Part shown: positions 1 through 12,079 of the stretch, one piece after another
How the letters are laid out: every line of letters starts with the position of its first letter
Numbering within the stretch: position 1 is the first letter of the stretch
Source of the DNA: Phoronis australis
Taxonomy: Eukaryota > Phoronida > Phoronidae
Direction: 5' to 3'
DNA: 64,000 nucleotides
Assembly (NCBI GenBank): GCA_002633005.1
Contig: NMRA01000012.1
Coordinates: 400,487 to 464,486, forward strand
Made by a program: the position numbers and the translations under genes
Notes under the pieces: generated by a model
What the model was told of the DNA's origin: nothing
The model's input: the letters and a program-made list of their open reading frames with translations, nothing else
Databases searched by the model: none

Positions 1-163
1 ATAATGCATACTTGTATAGATGCTCTATAATGGAGACTGTGAGCCAGTGATGGGCACATAATGCATACTTGTATAGATGCTCTATAATGGAGACTGTGAG
101 CCAGTGATGGGCACATAATGCATACTTGTCTAGATGCTCTATAATGGAGACTGTGAGCCAGTG
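1..163. repeat. 57-bp tandem repeat, about 2.9 copies
   Basis: Units begin at 1, 58 and 115 and all start ATAATGCATACTTG. The first two are identical over 57 bases. The third has one early change and diverges after GAGCCAGTG. The array begins at the window edge, so its true copy number is unknown. It looks non-coding. Confidence 0.95.
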
Positions 164-1077
164 CAGGTCTTGGATGAAACAAATGCAACTTGATATTTCA
201 GTTCATGAGTTTGTAAGTGCTAATTATTAGTCTTATGCAACAGGAGTGTGGCTGTATCTTAATTCTCCTAACTACATACCCCCATCAAAAATGATGGGGT
301 ATCCTTTAGCTTTCCTGTCCATGGTCATTTGTGGTTTTGTGAAAATCTTTGATTGTGCTTCAGTCGTACATAACACAAATCTACATTTATCTGCACATTC
401 TAATACTACATAGGTTCAAATGGGTGGCGACAATGAAAACGCCTGCAGTTTTTCAGTGGTGTTTTAGCCAGACAGGCATGCTGGCAGTGTTGGGGTAATT
501 CTCACCACCATATATCCTTACCACCCCAATTGCCTCTTAATTAAGCCACAGTGATGACATTTACTTAAAGTGGTTATCACAAGGACAAACAAAGGCCTAT
601 TTACCAGGTCTTTTGAAGTTACAAGCGGTCTGGCTAAGCGAAAAACCAGCAGTTTTGGGGGAATTCAAACTGCCAACAAAGGGGCAGCAGAAGTCACACT
701 TGTAGCTTTTCAATTTATGGTCAATTTTGCTCCTGGCGAAAGTGTTACTGAAAAAAGTTGTGCTGTAGTTCTAGCCAGTTTGTGAATGGTTTGAAAATTT
801 TTATTCTAAGGTTATGGAAATTATTCACCTATTTAGCACATATGGAAATTCTCAAAAGAAATGAGCCAGAAGGTTCTGTTGGATTAATAGTGTAATCTGT
901 CCGGTACAGCTCAGACAAAACAACAATTGTTAAAATTTTCGCTGTCTGTAATATTACAATCAGTCTTTGAAAAATGAAAAAAGGTGACTGCCAATTATTT
1001 TCTTGCGAAGTAAGTGAAGATATGCATTAAGAGATTTTTATCTGTGAGGTGGAGTGTTCCTATAATCCTTTCCTTCA
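164..1077. other. No gene recognised
   Basis: Open frames here are short and lack family motifs or paired splice sites. I see no strong internal repeat. Confidence 0.5.
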
Positions 1078-1082
1078 TAAAA

Positions 1083-1783
1083 CAGGGTGGGTGTTGCATT
1101 GAAACAAGAACCCCAGTGAAATCAGATATCCCGGAGTCGAAAATAGACTCCCTCACCTTCAAAACAGCTAACCTACCCAAAAAACACGAACCCTGACCTT
1201 TAAAACAGGAACCCCAGGGATCGGATGGGACACCTGGTCGGACCGAAACACCACTCTCGCACTTTCTGTCAAACATTGTTTGATGAAAAATAAAATCTTC
1301 CTATTTCAAATAGCTGTTGTGATCTGTTGTTTTACTATATGAGAATTTCAGACAACTTATGACGGATTGGCATCCTATGTTATTCTGCTACTGAACTTGT
1401 GTGATGTTCGTTGGCTTTCAGCGCCATGAAATATTGTGTCACCTATTGGCCAGTTTCTTTTTCCCCCAATTCTTCAATCAATTGTTCTTCTTCCATGAGG
1501 TTTCTTTCATGTCTCAACAAATTAATCAACAATGGCTCTCAAAGGACAAAATAATATTTTTATTTTTCATTACTGGAAAGTACTTGAAGATGCTTTAACT
1601 CAAAGTTCGAGGCTAAACGGGGTCAGAAAATTTGAAAAATTATCCGGGGTTTCCTGTCCTACTAGTATCCCTGGAATTCCTGTTTTAAAGGTCAGGGTTC
1701 GTGTTTTTCGGGCTCGTTAGCTGTTTTGAAGGAGCGGGAGTCTGTTTTTGACACCGAGGTTCCTGTTTCGATGGAACACCCTG
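1083..1783. mobile_element. DNA element with about 145-bp TIRs and 5-bp TSD
   Basis: The ends are CAGGGTG and CACCCTG. The arms (about 1083-1225 and 1640-1783) are imperfect reverse complements and share blocks such as AACACGAACCCTGACCTTTA. The element is flanked on both sides by TAAAA (1078-1082 and 1784-1788), which reads as a 5-bp target-site duplication. There is no transposase frame in the 701 bp, so it is non-autonomous. CAGGG ends suggest a hAT-like group, but hAT duplications are usually 8 bp, so the superfamily is open. Confidence 0.85.
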
Positions 1784-1788
1784 TAAAA

Positions 1789-4060
1789 TGTCAGTCATTA
1801 TATTTCCTACAACATTACTATCTTATGGTTAGTAACGCTAATCTCTCCCAACTTCAAGGTGAGTCAAAACTAAGGTGAATGCACTCAACTCAAACTAAGC
1901 ATCAAGTCATACCTTTGAGTGGACTCCTTTCATCTTTGTTGTTTCTGAAGTTCGCTCTTTCATTTTTATAAAAATTAATCTGATTTATCATCGTGTAAGT
2001 TCTTGTGCTATGGCTTGGATTCCCATGACTCATGACGGAAGAAGGAAGACACAGGCATAGTAGTGTGACAATATGAACCAGGTTTTGCATCTGTTTTTAG
2101 TGATACAGCTATTTTTATATGTAAAATTGTGTTGTGGAGAGACTATATGAAAGTGGAGAGACTATATGAAAATAGTCATGAAAATGTGCTGGCGATGATG
2201 CTGTGAGCCAATCCTGTACTAACTTATCATTTTTCACTATTGTTTGGAATTAGACGTAACTTTATGCTGTATTTGTGACATCTGTAAATACCCTATACAT
2301 TTTACAAATATGGATCCATCACGATGATGATTTCATGTTGTCTGGATCAAGGGAGAGCACTAATGCTCTCACAAGGTCCATGTACACACACACTTACCGG
2401 TATATGTATATATATTTCTGATACTCCCGAGGGATTAGTCTAGATTTGTTTTTCCACGACCACTGAACGCTTCTTTCTTCTGATTTTTCCGTTTCTTATT
2501 AAGTTTGCTTGTTCTTATCTGCTTTGATGTACTAACGTCTGCTCATTTTGTGATCTGTGTTTATGGGTCTTACGCATCCTGGTAGTGACATCTGACGTTT
2601 GGCAGCATGAACAAAAAGTGAAATATTCCATACTAAGTTGGTCAACATTACCCTATTGGGTATCAGCTGATCAGAAGCAGAAGTATCAGTAGTCATGTAA
2701 TAATGCTGTAATATTTTACACAGATCCAGTTAATTTTCTATCAATTGTATTTTAGGAAATTTGACACCACATTTGTAATAGTAAAGAGTCTCCTTTCTTT
2801 CCAGCCCATTTATTCGACCAAAACTTGGCAAGTTATGTGAAGCTAGCAGCATGGTAAGTTAATCATCAGGATATGTCTGTGTTTTGAAATTGGATAGGCT
2901 GTTAATGCCTGCAGCAGTTGTGAAGTGTTCATATATCAACCAGTAGCAATGAGGGTTATTGTGCAATAGCACCATGACTGACCAACGCACAGCTGTTGTC
3001 CTCCATCTTTTGACCTGTCCCAAATATACTATTGATTCTAATTTAATTATTACATAATGTTTCTGACACGGTGTGAAGTGGAATTACTTACAGATGTGTT
3101 CATGTAGTGCCTATGTGGTTGGAAATATGGTCACACTTTTTCAGTTTCAAGTGTAGTGTTAAGGATATCTCCAACCTTATTCACAAAAATTGGCCATTTT
3201 TGCAATATGCAATATTTCACTTGTGTCTAGCAAAATACCTTATCTTCATTCTCGGGGAACTTCAAATACAAAACATATACCACGTAGCGAGAAAAAAAAT
3301 TTAGTGGAACCACCTTGGAACCGCACAACTGCGTGGATATTTGTTTACTACTTATCCAAGGTCAAAGGTTAAATGGCTTTCAATTAAATCGAATCTCACG
3401 CCAGGTACAGAACAGCTACGTATATCCTCAGCCCTTTCATTCACAAAGTCGCCATAACATTGAGCCAACGAGGTGTACTTATAGAATGGCGCCGGGGAAA
3501 ACAGATAAAACTGATCTTAAGGGAGTTGTGCGTCTTGATGCATACCACCATTGGCATTGAAAACGAATGCTACAATTTACCTCAGGCCTCTATGGTCATG
3601 AACACAGAAAGTTGTGAAAAGAGATAAATCCTCACCCTAATTCCTTAATTCAATTAATAAGTTAACATTTTGATTTTTCGATCTTATGCTAATGACATAC
3701 TTTAACCACCGATTCGATTTTTGTTTTCCATTTGGTATCAGCCTCCCAGCACGTGATGTGTACAGGCTATGAACTGTGACCTACTTAGAAAGTAGGCCGT
3801 ACAAAACAGTAAAAGTTGGCTGGGAAAGATACGTCTGTTTGAGGTTTTAATGATAATTAAGTTAGTTACGCACTGCAAAATCAGTTGACATTGCGAGTGA
3901 ACGTTGAAATAGCTAACATAGTTAAGGATTGTATAGGTTATGTGTACCGAAAACAAGTTTTCATGGAATAATTAACCGAAGACTTTGAGATTTTCACGTG
4001 TCCTAGTTTAATCGGCTTTTTCTCGGCTTCGCCAAATCGACTTTATTTGAACTTAGGAAC
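1789..4060. other. No gene recognised
   Basis: AT-rich sequence with only short open frames. A 20-bp direct duplication (GTGGAGAGACTATATGAAA) lies near 2132-2172, and a short TG/TA-rich run lies near 2385-2415. I see no convincing exon or RNA gene. Confidence 0.5.
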
Positions 4061-4067
4061 ACTAGTT

Positions 4068-4355
4068 CTCGAAATTGGCTTGATGGATTTCGCTGAAACT
4101 TTCCAAACTTAATATTTTGTCACCAATCTCAAAAACGCTATTAGGATTTTCGATATAAAGGCCTAGTTTTTGCGTAATGTGACAAAGACGAATACGACTT
4201 CAATTTTTTACAAAAACACCTTATGTTTTGCGGGTTGATTTGTCATAGAAACCAAACGAACAGAGTAATCGAAAATTCCTAACAGCGTTTTTGAGGTAAC
4301 TGGTGACTAAAGTTTTCATTTAAAAAAGGTTTCATTAAAATCGGCCGAGGGGTTA
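4068..4355. repeat. Imperfect inverted repeat (foldback)
   Basis: The left arm, about 4068-4155, contains CTCAAAAACGCTATTAGGA. It pairs with the right arm, about 4262-4355, whose complement contains CTCAAAAACGCTGTTAGGA, along with GTCACCA and ATTTTCGAT blocks. Arm similarity is partial, so this is probably an old foldback element. Confidence 0.65.
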
Positions 4356-5094
4356 TTTTGCTATGAATGTACTTTTCTTAAAAATGAAATTTTGACTTAC
4401 AAAAGGTTTTTACGTAAAAATAATAATGGAACATAAATACAAAAAGTACATTTATATTTCCTGGTCTTTGTTCTTTCAGAAAATATATACTTTTACTAGT
4501 TGACAAAACTTAGGTTTTTGATGTACGAGTTAGATTGGAGGCCACTAAATAAGGTTGAAGATAACCTTAAAAATCAGCAAGCATCTCAGCTTGATAGTCC
4601 AGGAAATGCATTTATATGTAAGAGTAGAAGCCAGTTTAAATATGTAAGTTTGACTGGAAATATGTTATTCTCCTAATTGCTCTCAACGCACTTCTCAGTT
4701 AAGGTTATGTGGGGTCTTAACAAGTCTATGTATTTCCAAATATTTATAAAACTAGATATTGACTAATTAAAATTTAGTCAAAAAAGAAAGATACGTTAAC
4801 AGCAAAGCAACAGTTTCAGTAACATGACTTTATTTCGCTTGATATAAATGTTCGAGATGAAATCTCAAAAATGCTGTTACAGTTTCTGTTTTCGTTTTAT
4901 GCAACTTTTTATGAGAAACATGAAAGTGCATATTTTTTGATAGCTCCTGATGTATAAGTTGTTTTCAAATCCTAACAGCCTTTTAGACAACAGTGTATGA
5001 ACCATAGTTTCTAAAAGTTTCATCTGAATCCTATCATCTATTTTTGAGATATGATGTTCCCAATTTAGCCAGATTTGGACATTTTTGTAGTGTC

Positions 5095-5646
5095 CTTTAT
5101 AACCTTGCGTGTCATCAGAGTTTATTTGCCAGAGTAGCATACATTTATGTAGCGCACGCTTCCTGGCCACGTGCTTTTTAACACTGGTCAAGTTTTATTA
5201 GTCTTGATTTGCAGTTTTCACGTGTAATAAGAAATCTGGATTCCTGTTGAGGGAGATCTGTTCGAGAAAGATACAATGCAATACCGTTGACAAGTACGCT
5301 GCGTCTGTTCGGAAAGTCCTGACCATGGTGGGATGTGCAGGTTCCTCGCAAGATCAGCAAAACTTGTGCGTTCTTTTTGAAGCACTGCGGATATTTGAAG
5401 TGTATAGTCACGGCTAAATACCGAAATAACAGCGAGGCTCGTGGTCTAGAAGTTCCACGCACAATGATTTTTTCAGAACTGTCAGATATTGGTAAATTGA
5501 AGATAATACTGTAGAATTTTAGAACTGTAGGTAAGGCATTTTTGGCATGTCTGCATATTCATGGGGTGGGCGCTTATTTTACCAAAGTCTGAAAAAGCTT
5601 GAGGTCGCTTATAGAGGCATGGGCATTTATTAGGGCGAATACAGTA
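5095..5646 (-). mobile_element. Family A element, 5'-truncated copy
   Basis: The right end reads GGGCATTTATTAGGGCGAAT then ACAGTA, the family A terminus. Internal blocks are shared with the copies at 28.1, 40.6 and 48.7 kb, including a TAGTCACGGCTAAATACCG block and a run through TCCTCGCAAGATCAGC. The far terminus is missing, so the copy is truncated. It has no transposase frame. Confidence 0.75.
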
Positions 5647-7540
5647 ATTGACAAAATTCCTTAAAAGTTAATATTCCTCTTTTAGGATCAATCACCATTC
5701 CAATAGATAATAAATAAAGCATGTGAGAAAACAGCCGAGATCTTATTGGAAATCTGGTGATATTCATTGTTTTTTCAAAAATGTTCAGTTATTTTGCCTG
5801 ATGTGAAAATCAGATCTGACACCGAATGTTCTGCACGTAAGATTGCTGGAGGTATATTTGATTTTGTCTGCTCGGTGATAAAGTGTTGTAATTACAAGGA
5901 TTCACGGGTACTTATCCACTTATTTAGAAGATTTATTAATGGTAAGTTGTGTTTAAGGACCCAATACATTGATTATGTGTCTGCTGTCAAAATCTTTGAA
6001 GTGCTTAGTTGTAGGTTGTGATTGTCTGTAAATACTCCTGCCCTATTGTGTTAGTAAAACAATTCAACAGCAGAAATCATAAAAAATCATGAAAGTTTTA
6101 TGACCAAGAAATAATATCTTGGCTTTGCAGTCTGTGATGCAGTCCTATATGCTATTATGGTGTGAAGGAATTAGTTTTTGTTAATTCTTGTGGTTATCCA
6201 AAGCCTAGTTGATCCATCATTTAATGCCACCCTTTGGGACAGGGTAGTTGGTCCTTTTGGATAAAAGTAAAATACCTTGTCAATAAATTTTACCTTTTTG
6301 ATGTTCCTCGATCCTTTAAACTCTTAAATAAATTGAAACTAATCCAATACAATTTACGAGAACACATGTTGAAAATTGTCCGTTTCCAGCCGTCACAAAT
6401 TATTTTGGTCACCTTACCTGCCTAACTTGCATATAGCTTATTAACATTGAAAGGGGGATAACCATAGTTTTGTTAATCTAGTTCTGTGCACTTCTATTAT
6501 TCACAGGTAACTGTTTCCTTATGTATTGTTTTGTATTCTTTCATCAATGAAAAGATAAATCAGTTGGATCTTTCCTTTACTAGTTGTCACCTGTCTACCT
6601 TTTTGCAACCACAGTCAATTGCTCACCTAAACTCAACCTTTTTTCATCTGCCCCCCCTTGAATACATCTGCATTTACACCTGGTTTTAAGTTATTCGCGC
6701 ATTTCAGTTTTTGCAGCCCTCATTCCTGTTTGCCTGCGGCTTTGAACCTTATTCAATATGTACATAAACAAGCTTCATTTCCATTTTATTTTTGATTTTG
6801 TGTACATGCCAAGTTTAAAGGTTGGCAAGACAGATTGGAAATTTGCAGTTTATGGATAAAAAATTGCAGTAGGGTGGTGAGAAGATGCCGTGTGAAACTA
6901 GTTGGAATTCTTGATAACACCCCTCTCGGACTGTTGGAAATGATCTGACGTGAGCTTGCTCTTTTGCACGCTGTTCTCGCTTAAGGTGTTCATTGTCACG
7001 CACAGAGCGCCTTACCCTAGACTAGTTATCAGATATGTGTGTGCAGTCGCTCCACTTAAAAGTAGGATAAGTTGCCCTAGTGTAAGTTGTTCTAGGCTAG
7101 GCTGTGTGTGGACTGGATTTAGTGTACCTGTAAAAATGTACGCTTGTTGTGGTGTTCAACCTCTACTATGAGCATGCAATATATGTTCAACCTCTGCTAT
7201 GAGCAAGGAATGTATTATCCAAAATGTCAGAAAAGATCACATTTTGCACAAAATCATGTCAATAAAGCAGGTGTGAGTGAAAGCAATAAATTATTTCACC
7301 TTCTTGTTGCCTTTAGTTATGGCTAACTCTGATTTGTTGTCTGTCTAAACTGTATTGGTAATCAATAGTCCTTTTATCGAAAGTCTTGTACAACTTGGTT
7401 GTTTGATTTGAGAACTTAAATCGTGTTTGTTGAAACCTGAAACTTTGATTTTACAATATGTGCTTATTTCGTATTCAGATTTCAAAGATGTAAAATGCTG
7501 TTTTTGGAAATGGATCCTTACTGCCCCAAACTTAATCTTA
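5647..7540. other. No gene recognised
   Basis: Only short open frames without family motifs are present. Two ATATGTTCAACCTCTGCTATG-like segments near 7150-7205 are a local direct duplication. Nothing else stands out. Confidence 0.45.
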
Positions 7541-7962
7541 AAATGGAAGTTGCACGCTAATTCCTCATCTCTGTGATTGCTTGGTCAAATTAGTTAGAAA
7601 CACAAGGTATAGAGAAAATGTGAATATCAAGTACGTTGAAAAACAACTGTTTTTAAGTACAAATTGTGTGTCAAAAACGATCTGCCGTAAATCACTCTAC
7701 CGTGTCTAGTACGTATGTGACATGGTGCTTGGGAATAACATTGCATGATGCGGGCTATGTGAACCCCCAAGGTACGTCATTAGTGCAAAGGTCACCTTTT
7801 GTAGATTTTTTGTTTTCACATTTACAAGTTGTCAGTGAACACAACTGCAATTTGTTTAATGTATATGATGTTCAAATAGCTTTGTCGTTTAGTTCCTGCT
7901 GTACATTAGCATAGCTAGGAGCATACAAGTACATCTTTAACATGTTTTGTTGAAGTGAGAAC
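7541..7962 (+). repeat. Family X dispersed repeat, copy 1
   Basis: Shares order and many blocks with 9331-9748 and, inverted, with 15688-16036. Shared blocks include TTGCACGCTAA, GTCAAATTAGTT-GAAACACAA, GGGAATAACA-TGCAT and TTTAGTTCCTGCT-TACATTAGCAT. No coding signal or clear TIR was seen, so the class is unknown. Confidence 0.75.
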
Positions 7963-8014
7963 AGCTAGGAGCATACAAGTACATCTTTAACATGTTTTGT
8001 TGAAGTGAGAACAG
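7912..8014. repeat. 52-bp direct duplication
   Basis: A unit starting AGCTAGGAGCATACAAGTAC and ending GTGAGAACAG occurs twice back to back without change. It overlaps the 3' edge of family X copy 1. Confidence 0.95.
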
Positions 8015-8930
8015 ATTTCTGGTCTTCTACAGTACTGACAATGGAGAGCTCAATGCTAAAATAATTGCCAAATTTGACCTTTTTTATTTTCCAGACATGT
8101 ATAATTCTTGTGTATGTCCATAAATTTTCAAAATATTGTCATTTAGTATGTATGATGCAGAGTTTGAACATTGAAAAACATCCATTTGGTGCTTCGTTTC
8201 TTTTATGAAAAAATATGAATTGATATTTCACTTGTTCTCCACTTTGTGTCCTAAATTACCAAGATTTTACCATTTTCAGTTTAGTTGTCACTGGTAAATG
8301 TTTTTGTTAATTGTGTATCTTGTGTAGGATGTGAGAAAGTGTATTGCTGTATTATGTGTACAGTTTTAATTGATCTGAAAAATCGAATCACAGGTCTGTT
8401 CTAGCAGTTTTGTTGGTAGTAATTGAACAAACTTTCTGTGGAGGGTTGGTTTAATAAAATTGTCAACATTTTAGCTACTTTCACATACTTTAGCACGACT
8501 TAAAGCTCACCGTCCACTGGCATGAAGCATCTCACTCCAGTTGTGAAAAAACAATTTGTACACCATCAATTGATTTTTTGTGGCTGATTTAGTAAGTAAG
8601 CGCTAAGTGTTTGCTGTGAACATAAGGCCCTGACTGTTTTAAACACTCATGGTATTAATTTTTGTCTAGTGTTTGTTATGTGCATACTTTAAAATTAGTA
8701 TCCTTTGACTCCATTAAGAGACATTAAAACGTTTGCCCAATTAATGATTTCTGCATTTTGCTAACTGTAGGTCATCTGAACCCTTATTGTAAATAAAGTG
8801 AAGCAAAATCAATGATAGCTAATGTAAGTTCTAAAAAATAAGGGGCATAAAAATCAGAAAATAAGAAATTATTAGCTGACATTTTCTGTTTTATTTACAA
8901 GTGACATCTCCTGTGATCTCAGTGAAGATG
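8015..8930. other. No gene recognised
   Basis: AT-rich non-coding sequence. I see no repeat pair or exon-like segment. Confidence 0.45.
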
Positions 8931-8935
8931 AGAAG

Positions 8936-9136
8936 TAAGAAAAATAACCAGAAGTTTAGTCTTGACATGTTTCCATGTGACCAATATTATTCCCAGAAAC
9001 AAAATGAGGTCATCTAACAAGGTCAGAACAGTGTTAGATGGCCCACAAGACTGTTAGCTGGCCTCATTTTGGTTTTGAGGTTGATGTTAGACACATGGAA
9101 ACATGTCAAGACACAAACTTCTGGTTATTTTTCTTA
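8936..9136. mobile_element. Near-perfect hairpin/foldback element
   Basis: The left arm 8936-8979 starts TAAGAAAAATAACCAGAAGT. It is the reverse complement of 9092-9136, ending TTATTTTTCTTA, with few differences. A second inner pair, AAAATGAGGTCATCTAACA near 9001 and TGTTAGCTGGCCTCATTTT near 9052, extends the fold. Too short to code; most likely a foldback MITE. Confidence 0.85.
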
Positions 9137-9330
9137 ACACATCCCCTATGTATTGTTTACATGTGACCCGTTTCAAAAATGAATCTTACATTTCAGTCAA
9201 TTTTAAGATAAAACTAAAATTTGTCTCAAGTCTGTTTCAAGAAAGAGATCTCAGGTTTGACTAAAGTTTTGTCTTTAATTTTGACGGCCTTGCTGGATGT
9301 GGAAGTCTCAAAGTTTAGAAGTTGGAACAA

Positions 9331-9748
9331 ATCCTAGATTTAAAGTGGAACTTGCACGCTAAATGCTTATCTATGTGACTTTTTAGTCAAATTAGTTTGA
9401 AACACAACATATAGTGACAATGTGAATATGAAGTAGGTTGAAAATTGCAAAATGCTTTTAAGAACATGTTTTGTGTTGAAAACGATCCACCGAAAATCAC
9501 GCAACTGTATCCAGCAAGTATGGTGACGTGGTGTTGGGGAATAACACTGCATCATGCTGGCTTAGTAAGCCCCTGAGGTTCGTCATTAATGCAAAGATCA
9601 CCTAGTTGTAGAATTTTTTGCTTTCACCATTACAAATTGCCAATGAATACAGCTGCACTTTGTTTAACATAGATGATGTTCAAATAACATTATCGTTTAG
9701 TTCCTGCTATACATTAGCATAATTAGGAGCATGCAAATACATCTTTAA
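9331..9748 (+). repeat. Family X dispersed repeat, copy 2
   Basis: Aligns along its length with 7541-7962 and inverted with 15688-16036. It lies about 60 bp upstream of the family Y element, but the other X and Y copies in this window are not adjacent, so the pairing is probably accidental. Confidence 0.8.
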
Positions 9749-9811
9749 GACAAAAGTGAAATTCAGCCAGTTTCTTGGAACGGGCCCCGTGATTTGCAAA
9801 ATGATATTTAA

Positions 9812-10275
9812 AGCTACATTTACGCGAGAGACAGCTGTAACGGTACAGCTAACACAGAAGAGCTGATTGAGTCCAAGTATATGTATAAACACGACTGACA
9901 CGGAGCAAGTGACACTGGGGCGGAGCAAGTGACACTGGGACGGCCAGTTTTTGACACCAGTTTGATAAATAGAGCGAGTTGCACTCAACCAGTTGCTCCA
10001 TTCAACTACACGTCTAAACACTACTGGGGCATGGCGGAAAGGGATCATGTTGCAATGCGCTTGCGCAATACCGTATATTCCTGTGATCAGGTGGCATTCC
10101 ATGTGGTTTGGACATTCACTATTGTTTATGCGAGCTTGAGTAGAAAGTCTTCATGTTAGTGACTGATGCTGATCCAGTTTGCAATCTTATGTCGTGTAAA
10201 TGCAATTCGAGTGAAGCAAGTCGCGCCGTGACAACTGACATGGTGACAACTGTCTCTCACTGTGTAAAAACGGAT
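9812..10275 (+). mobile_element. Family Y element with TIRs, TTAA-flanked
   Basis: Ends carry inverted ACGCGAGAGACAGCTGT (left) and the complement of ACAGTGAGAGACAGTTGT (right). TTAA lies just outside both (9808-9811 and 10276-10279), the duplication typical of piggyBac- and Kolobok-type transposons. Diverged inverted copies lie at 17777-18150 and 63877-64000. There is an internal 20-bp duplication of CGGAGCAAGTGACACTGGG near 9900. It has no transposase. Confidence 0.7.
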
Positions 10276-10578
10276 TTAAACGATATAGGTCTAAGTCAGG
10301 TGTTATGTTATAGCCACTCTTCATTGATTGATATCCCACAAACTTTTCTTTTGCTTTAAGTAAATATAACAACTATTTTCTGGTGTGACTTTGACATCAA
10401 AATGAATTTGCACATCCCGTGTTAAATGTTTGACCTAATATTAGAAATGTAGGGCAGTGCTAACACATTGAGCTCAGTCGAACAAGTGAACAATGTTTTA
10501 TTGCGCCTCACTCAGCTGTTCATATTTTTTGTGTCTGTATTACAACTCATTGTGCAACAGTTGGTTTTTGTTTACATT

Positions 10579-10996
10579 AGAATAACAAACGACAAACTAA
10601 TTTTTATGTAAAATAATGTTTAACATGGCAGCAGTGTAAAACTGTGAGGCATGTGGTCCACGAACACGTAGCATTGTAGGTAAATACTGCGGAATCAGAG
10701 AGGGTGCTGTAGTATAGGCATGAGAATGACAAATGACAAACTAATTTTCATGTAAAATAGTGATTAAAAACACAGAAGTAGTGTACAACTGTGATGCATG
10801 TGGCCCATGAATGCACAGCATTGTTGGTAAATACAGCAGAATCAGAGAGGGCGCTGCAGTATAGGCATGAGAATGATAAATGACTAACTAATTTTCATGT
10901 AAAATAATGATTGACACCGAAGCAGTGTACAACTGTGAGGCATGGGGCCCACGAATGTGCAGCATTTTGTGTAAATACAGCAGAATCATAGTGGGC
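10579..10996. repeat. Three tandem copies of an about 145-bp unit
   Basis: Units start AGAATAAC (10579), AGAATGAC (10723) and AGAATGAT (10870), so periods are 144 and 147 bp. Each repeats CTAATTTT-ATGTAAAATA, a GTG-ACAACTGTGAGGCATG-like block, and TAAATAC-GC-GAATCA. Similarity falls off in the third copy. Confidence 0.9.
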
Positions 10997-12079
10997 TATT
11001 GATCAGTGGAAAAAGCTCTTTGCACACAGGCATCATTTTACGGAAAACTTGGCCGTTAGGTTTGCATTGATTAGCAGCTTTCGATGTTATGGTCTTTCAC
11101 ATTTATAAAACCTTGAGCATTTGTATTCACTTGGGAATTCAAATAATGAATAAAAATTAAGATTCTTTCTTTCGGACAACTGCTAATGTACTACCAACAT
11201 TGTAAGGGCATCCTTCCTCCTTCGACTACGTATAACAAATAACAATTTAAAATTGTGTTTGTGAGAAAAGGGATTTGATGAGACCAGTCTCAGCATGAAA
11301 TCGCACCTAAACCCTTGCAGTTGCAGTCATTCGCTCTGCTGGCTGGGCTAATGTGCTGCGTCCTGCTTGCATTCAGCTAAACCCCACTTGATCAATCCTG
11401 AACGCATCGTTGAACCAAAACTGCTGTATTCGGTTAAAATATTATCATCAGTCAGGAACTGCACCATATATAAGCTTAAATGCAATGAAGCTTTGAATGA
11501 CATCTATTACACAAAAGTGTCCGTGACAAACAGTTTTTCTTGTAATGGGTTCTTGTTCTTGGCTTTAGCCAATATTCAGAGGAAACTAAATATAAGACCA
11601 CAATTGTAAATCTCAGTCTTCGGTTCACTCAATTTTTTATTGTATTTCAAACTCTCAAAGCCATGGATTAAATTGTTGGTTGTAGCCCTTTAAACTATCA
11701 ATATTACACTTATCAATGTCCCATTGATGTCATAAATGTTGAAGTTCACTATCCCTGCAGTTACCCGAACACTGCCTATTAGTCTTGGATTGGTCAGTTA
11801 GGTACTTTCCCAATCTTGACCCTGTTAATCCCCAATTTCATGGGAGATTACTACAATTTAGTAACACAGCCAGATCACAGAAAGACAGTTTTACCAAACC
11901 CAGTAAGGTTTTCAATATTTTTGTGTTTTTTTGAAGAAATTCGGATGGCTTACCTGTCGAGTTGCATTCGATGCAGTGGCCTCTAATCTGTCCGCGGTCA
12001 ACACTGAATTGATTCATGTCCAAAACGATTCTCAGGGTTCAGTTTAAAATGTTAGATGTGAGTCGAGATATGCATCAGG
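10997..12079. other. No gene recognised
   Basis: Short open frames only. I see no repeat pair, RNA gene or paired splice sites that would support an exon. Confidence 0.45.
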
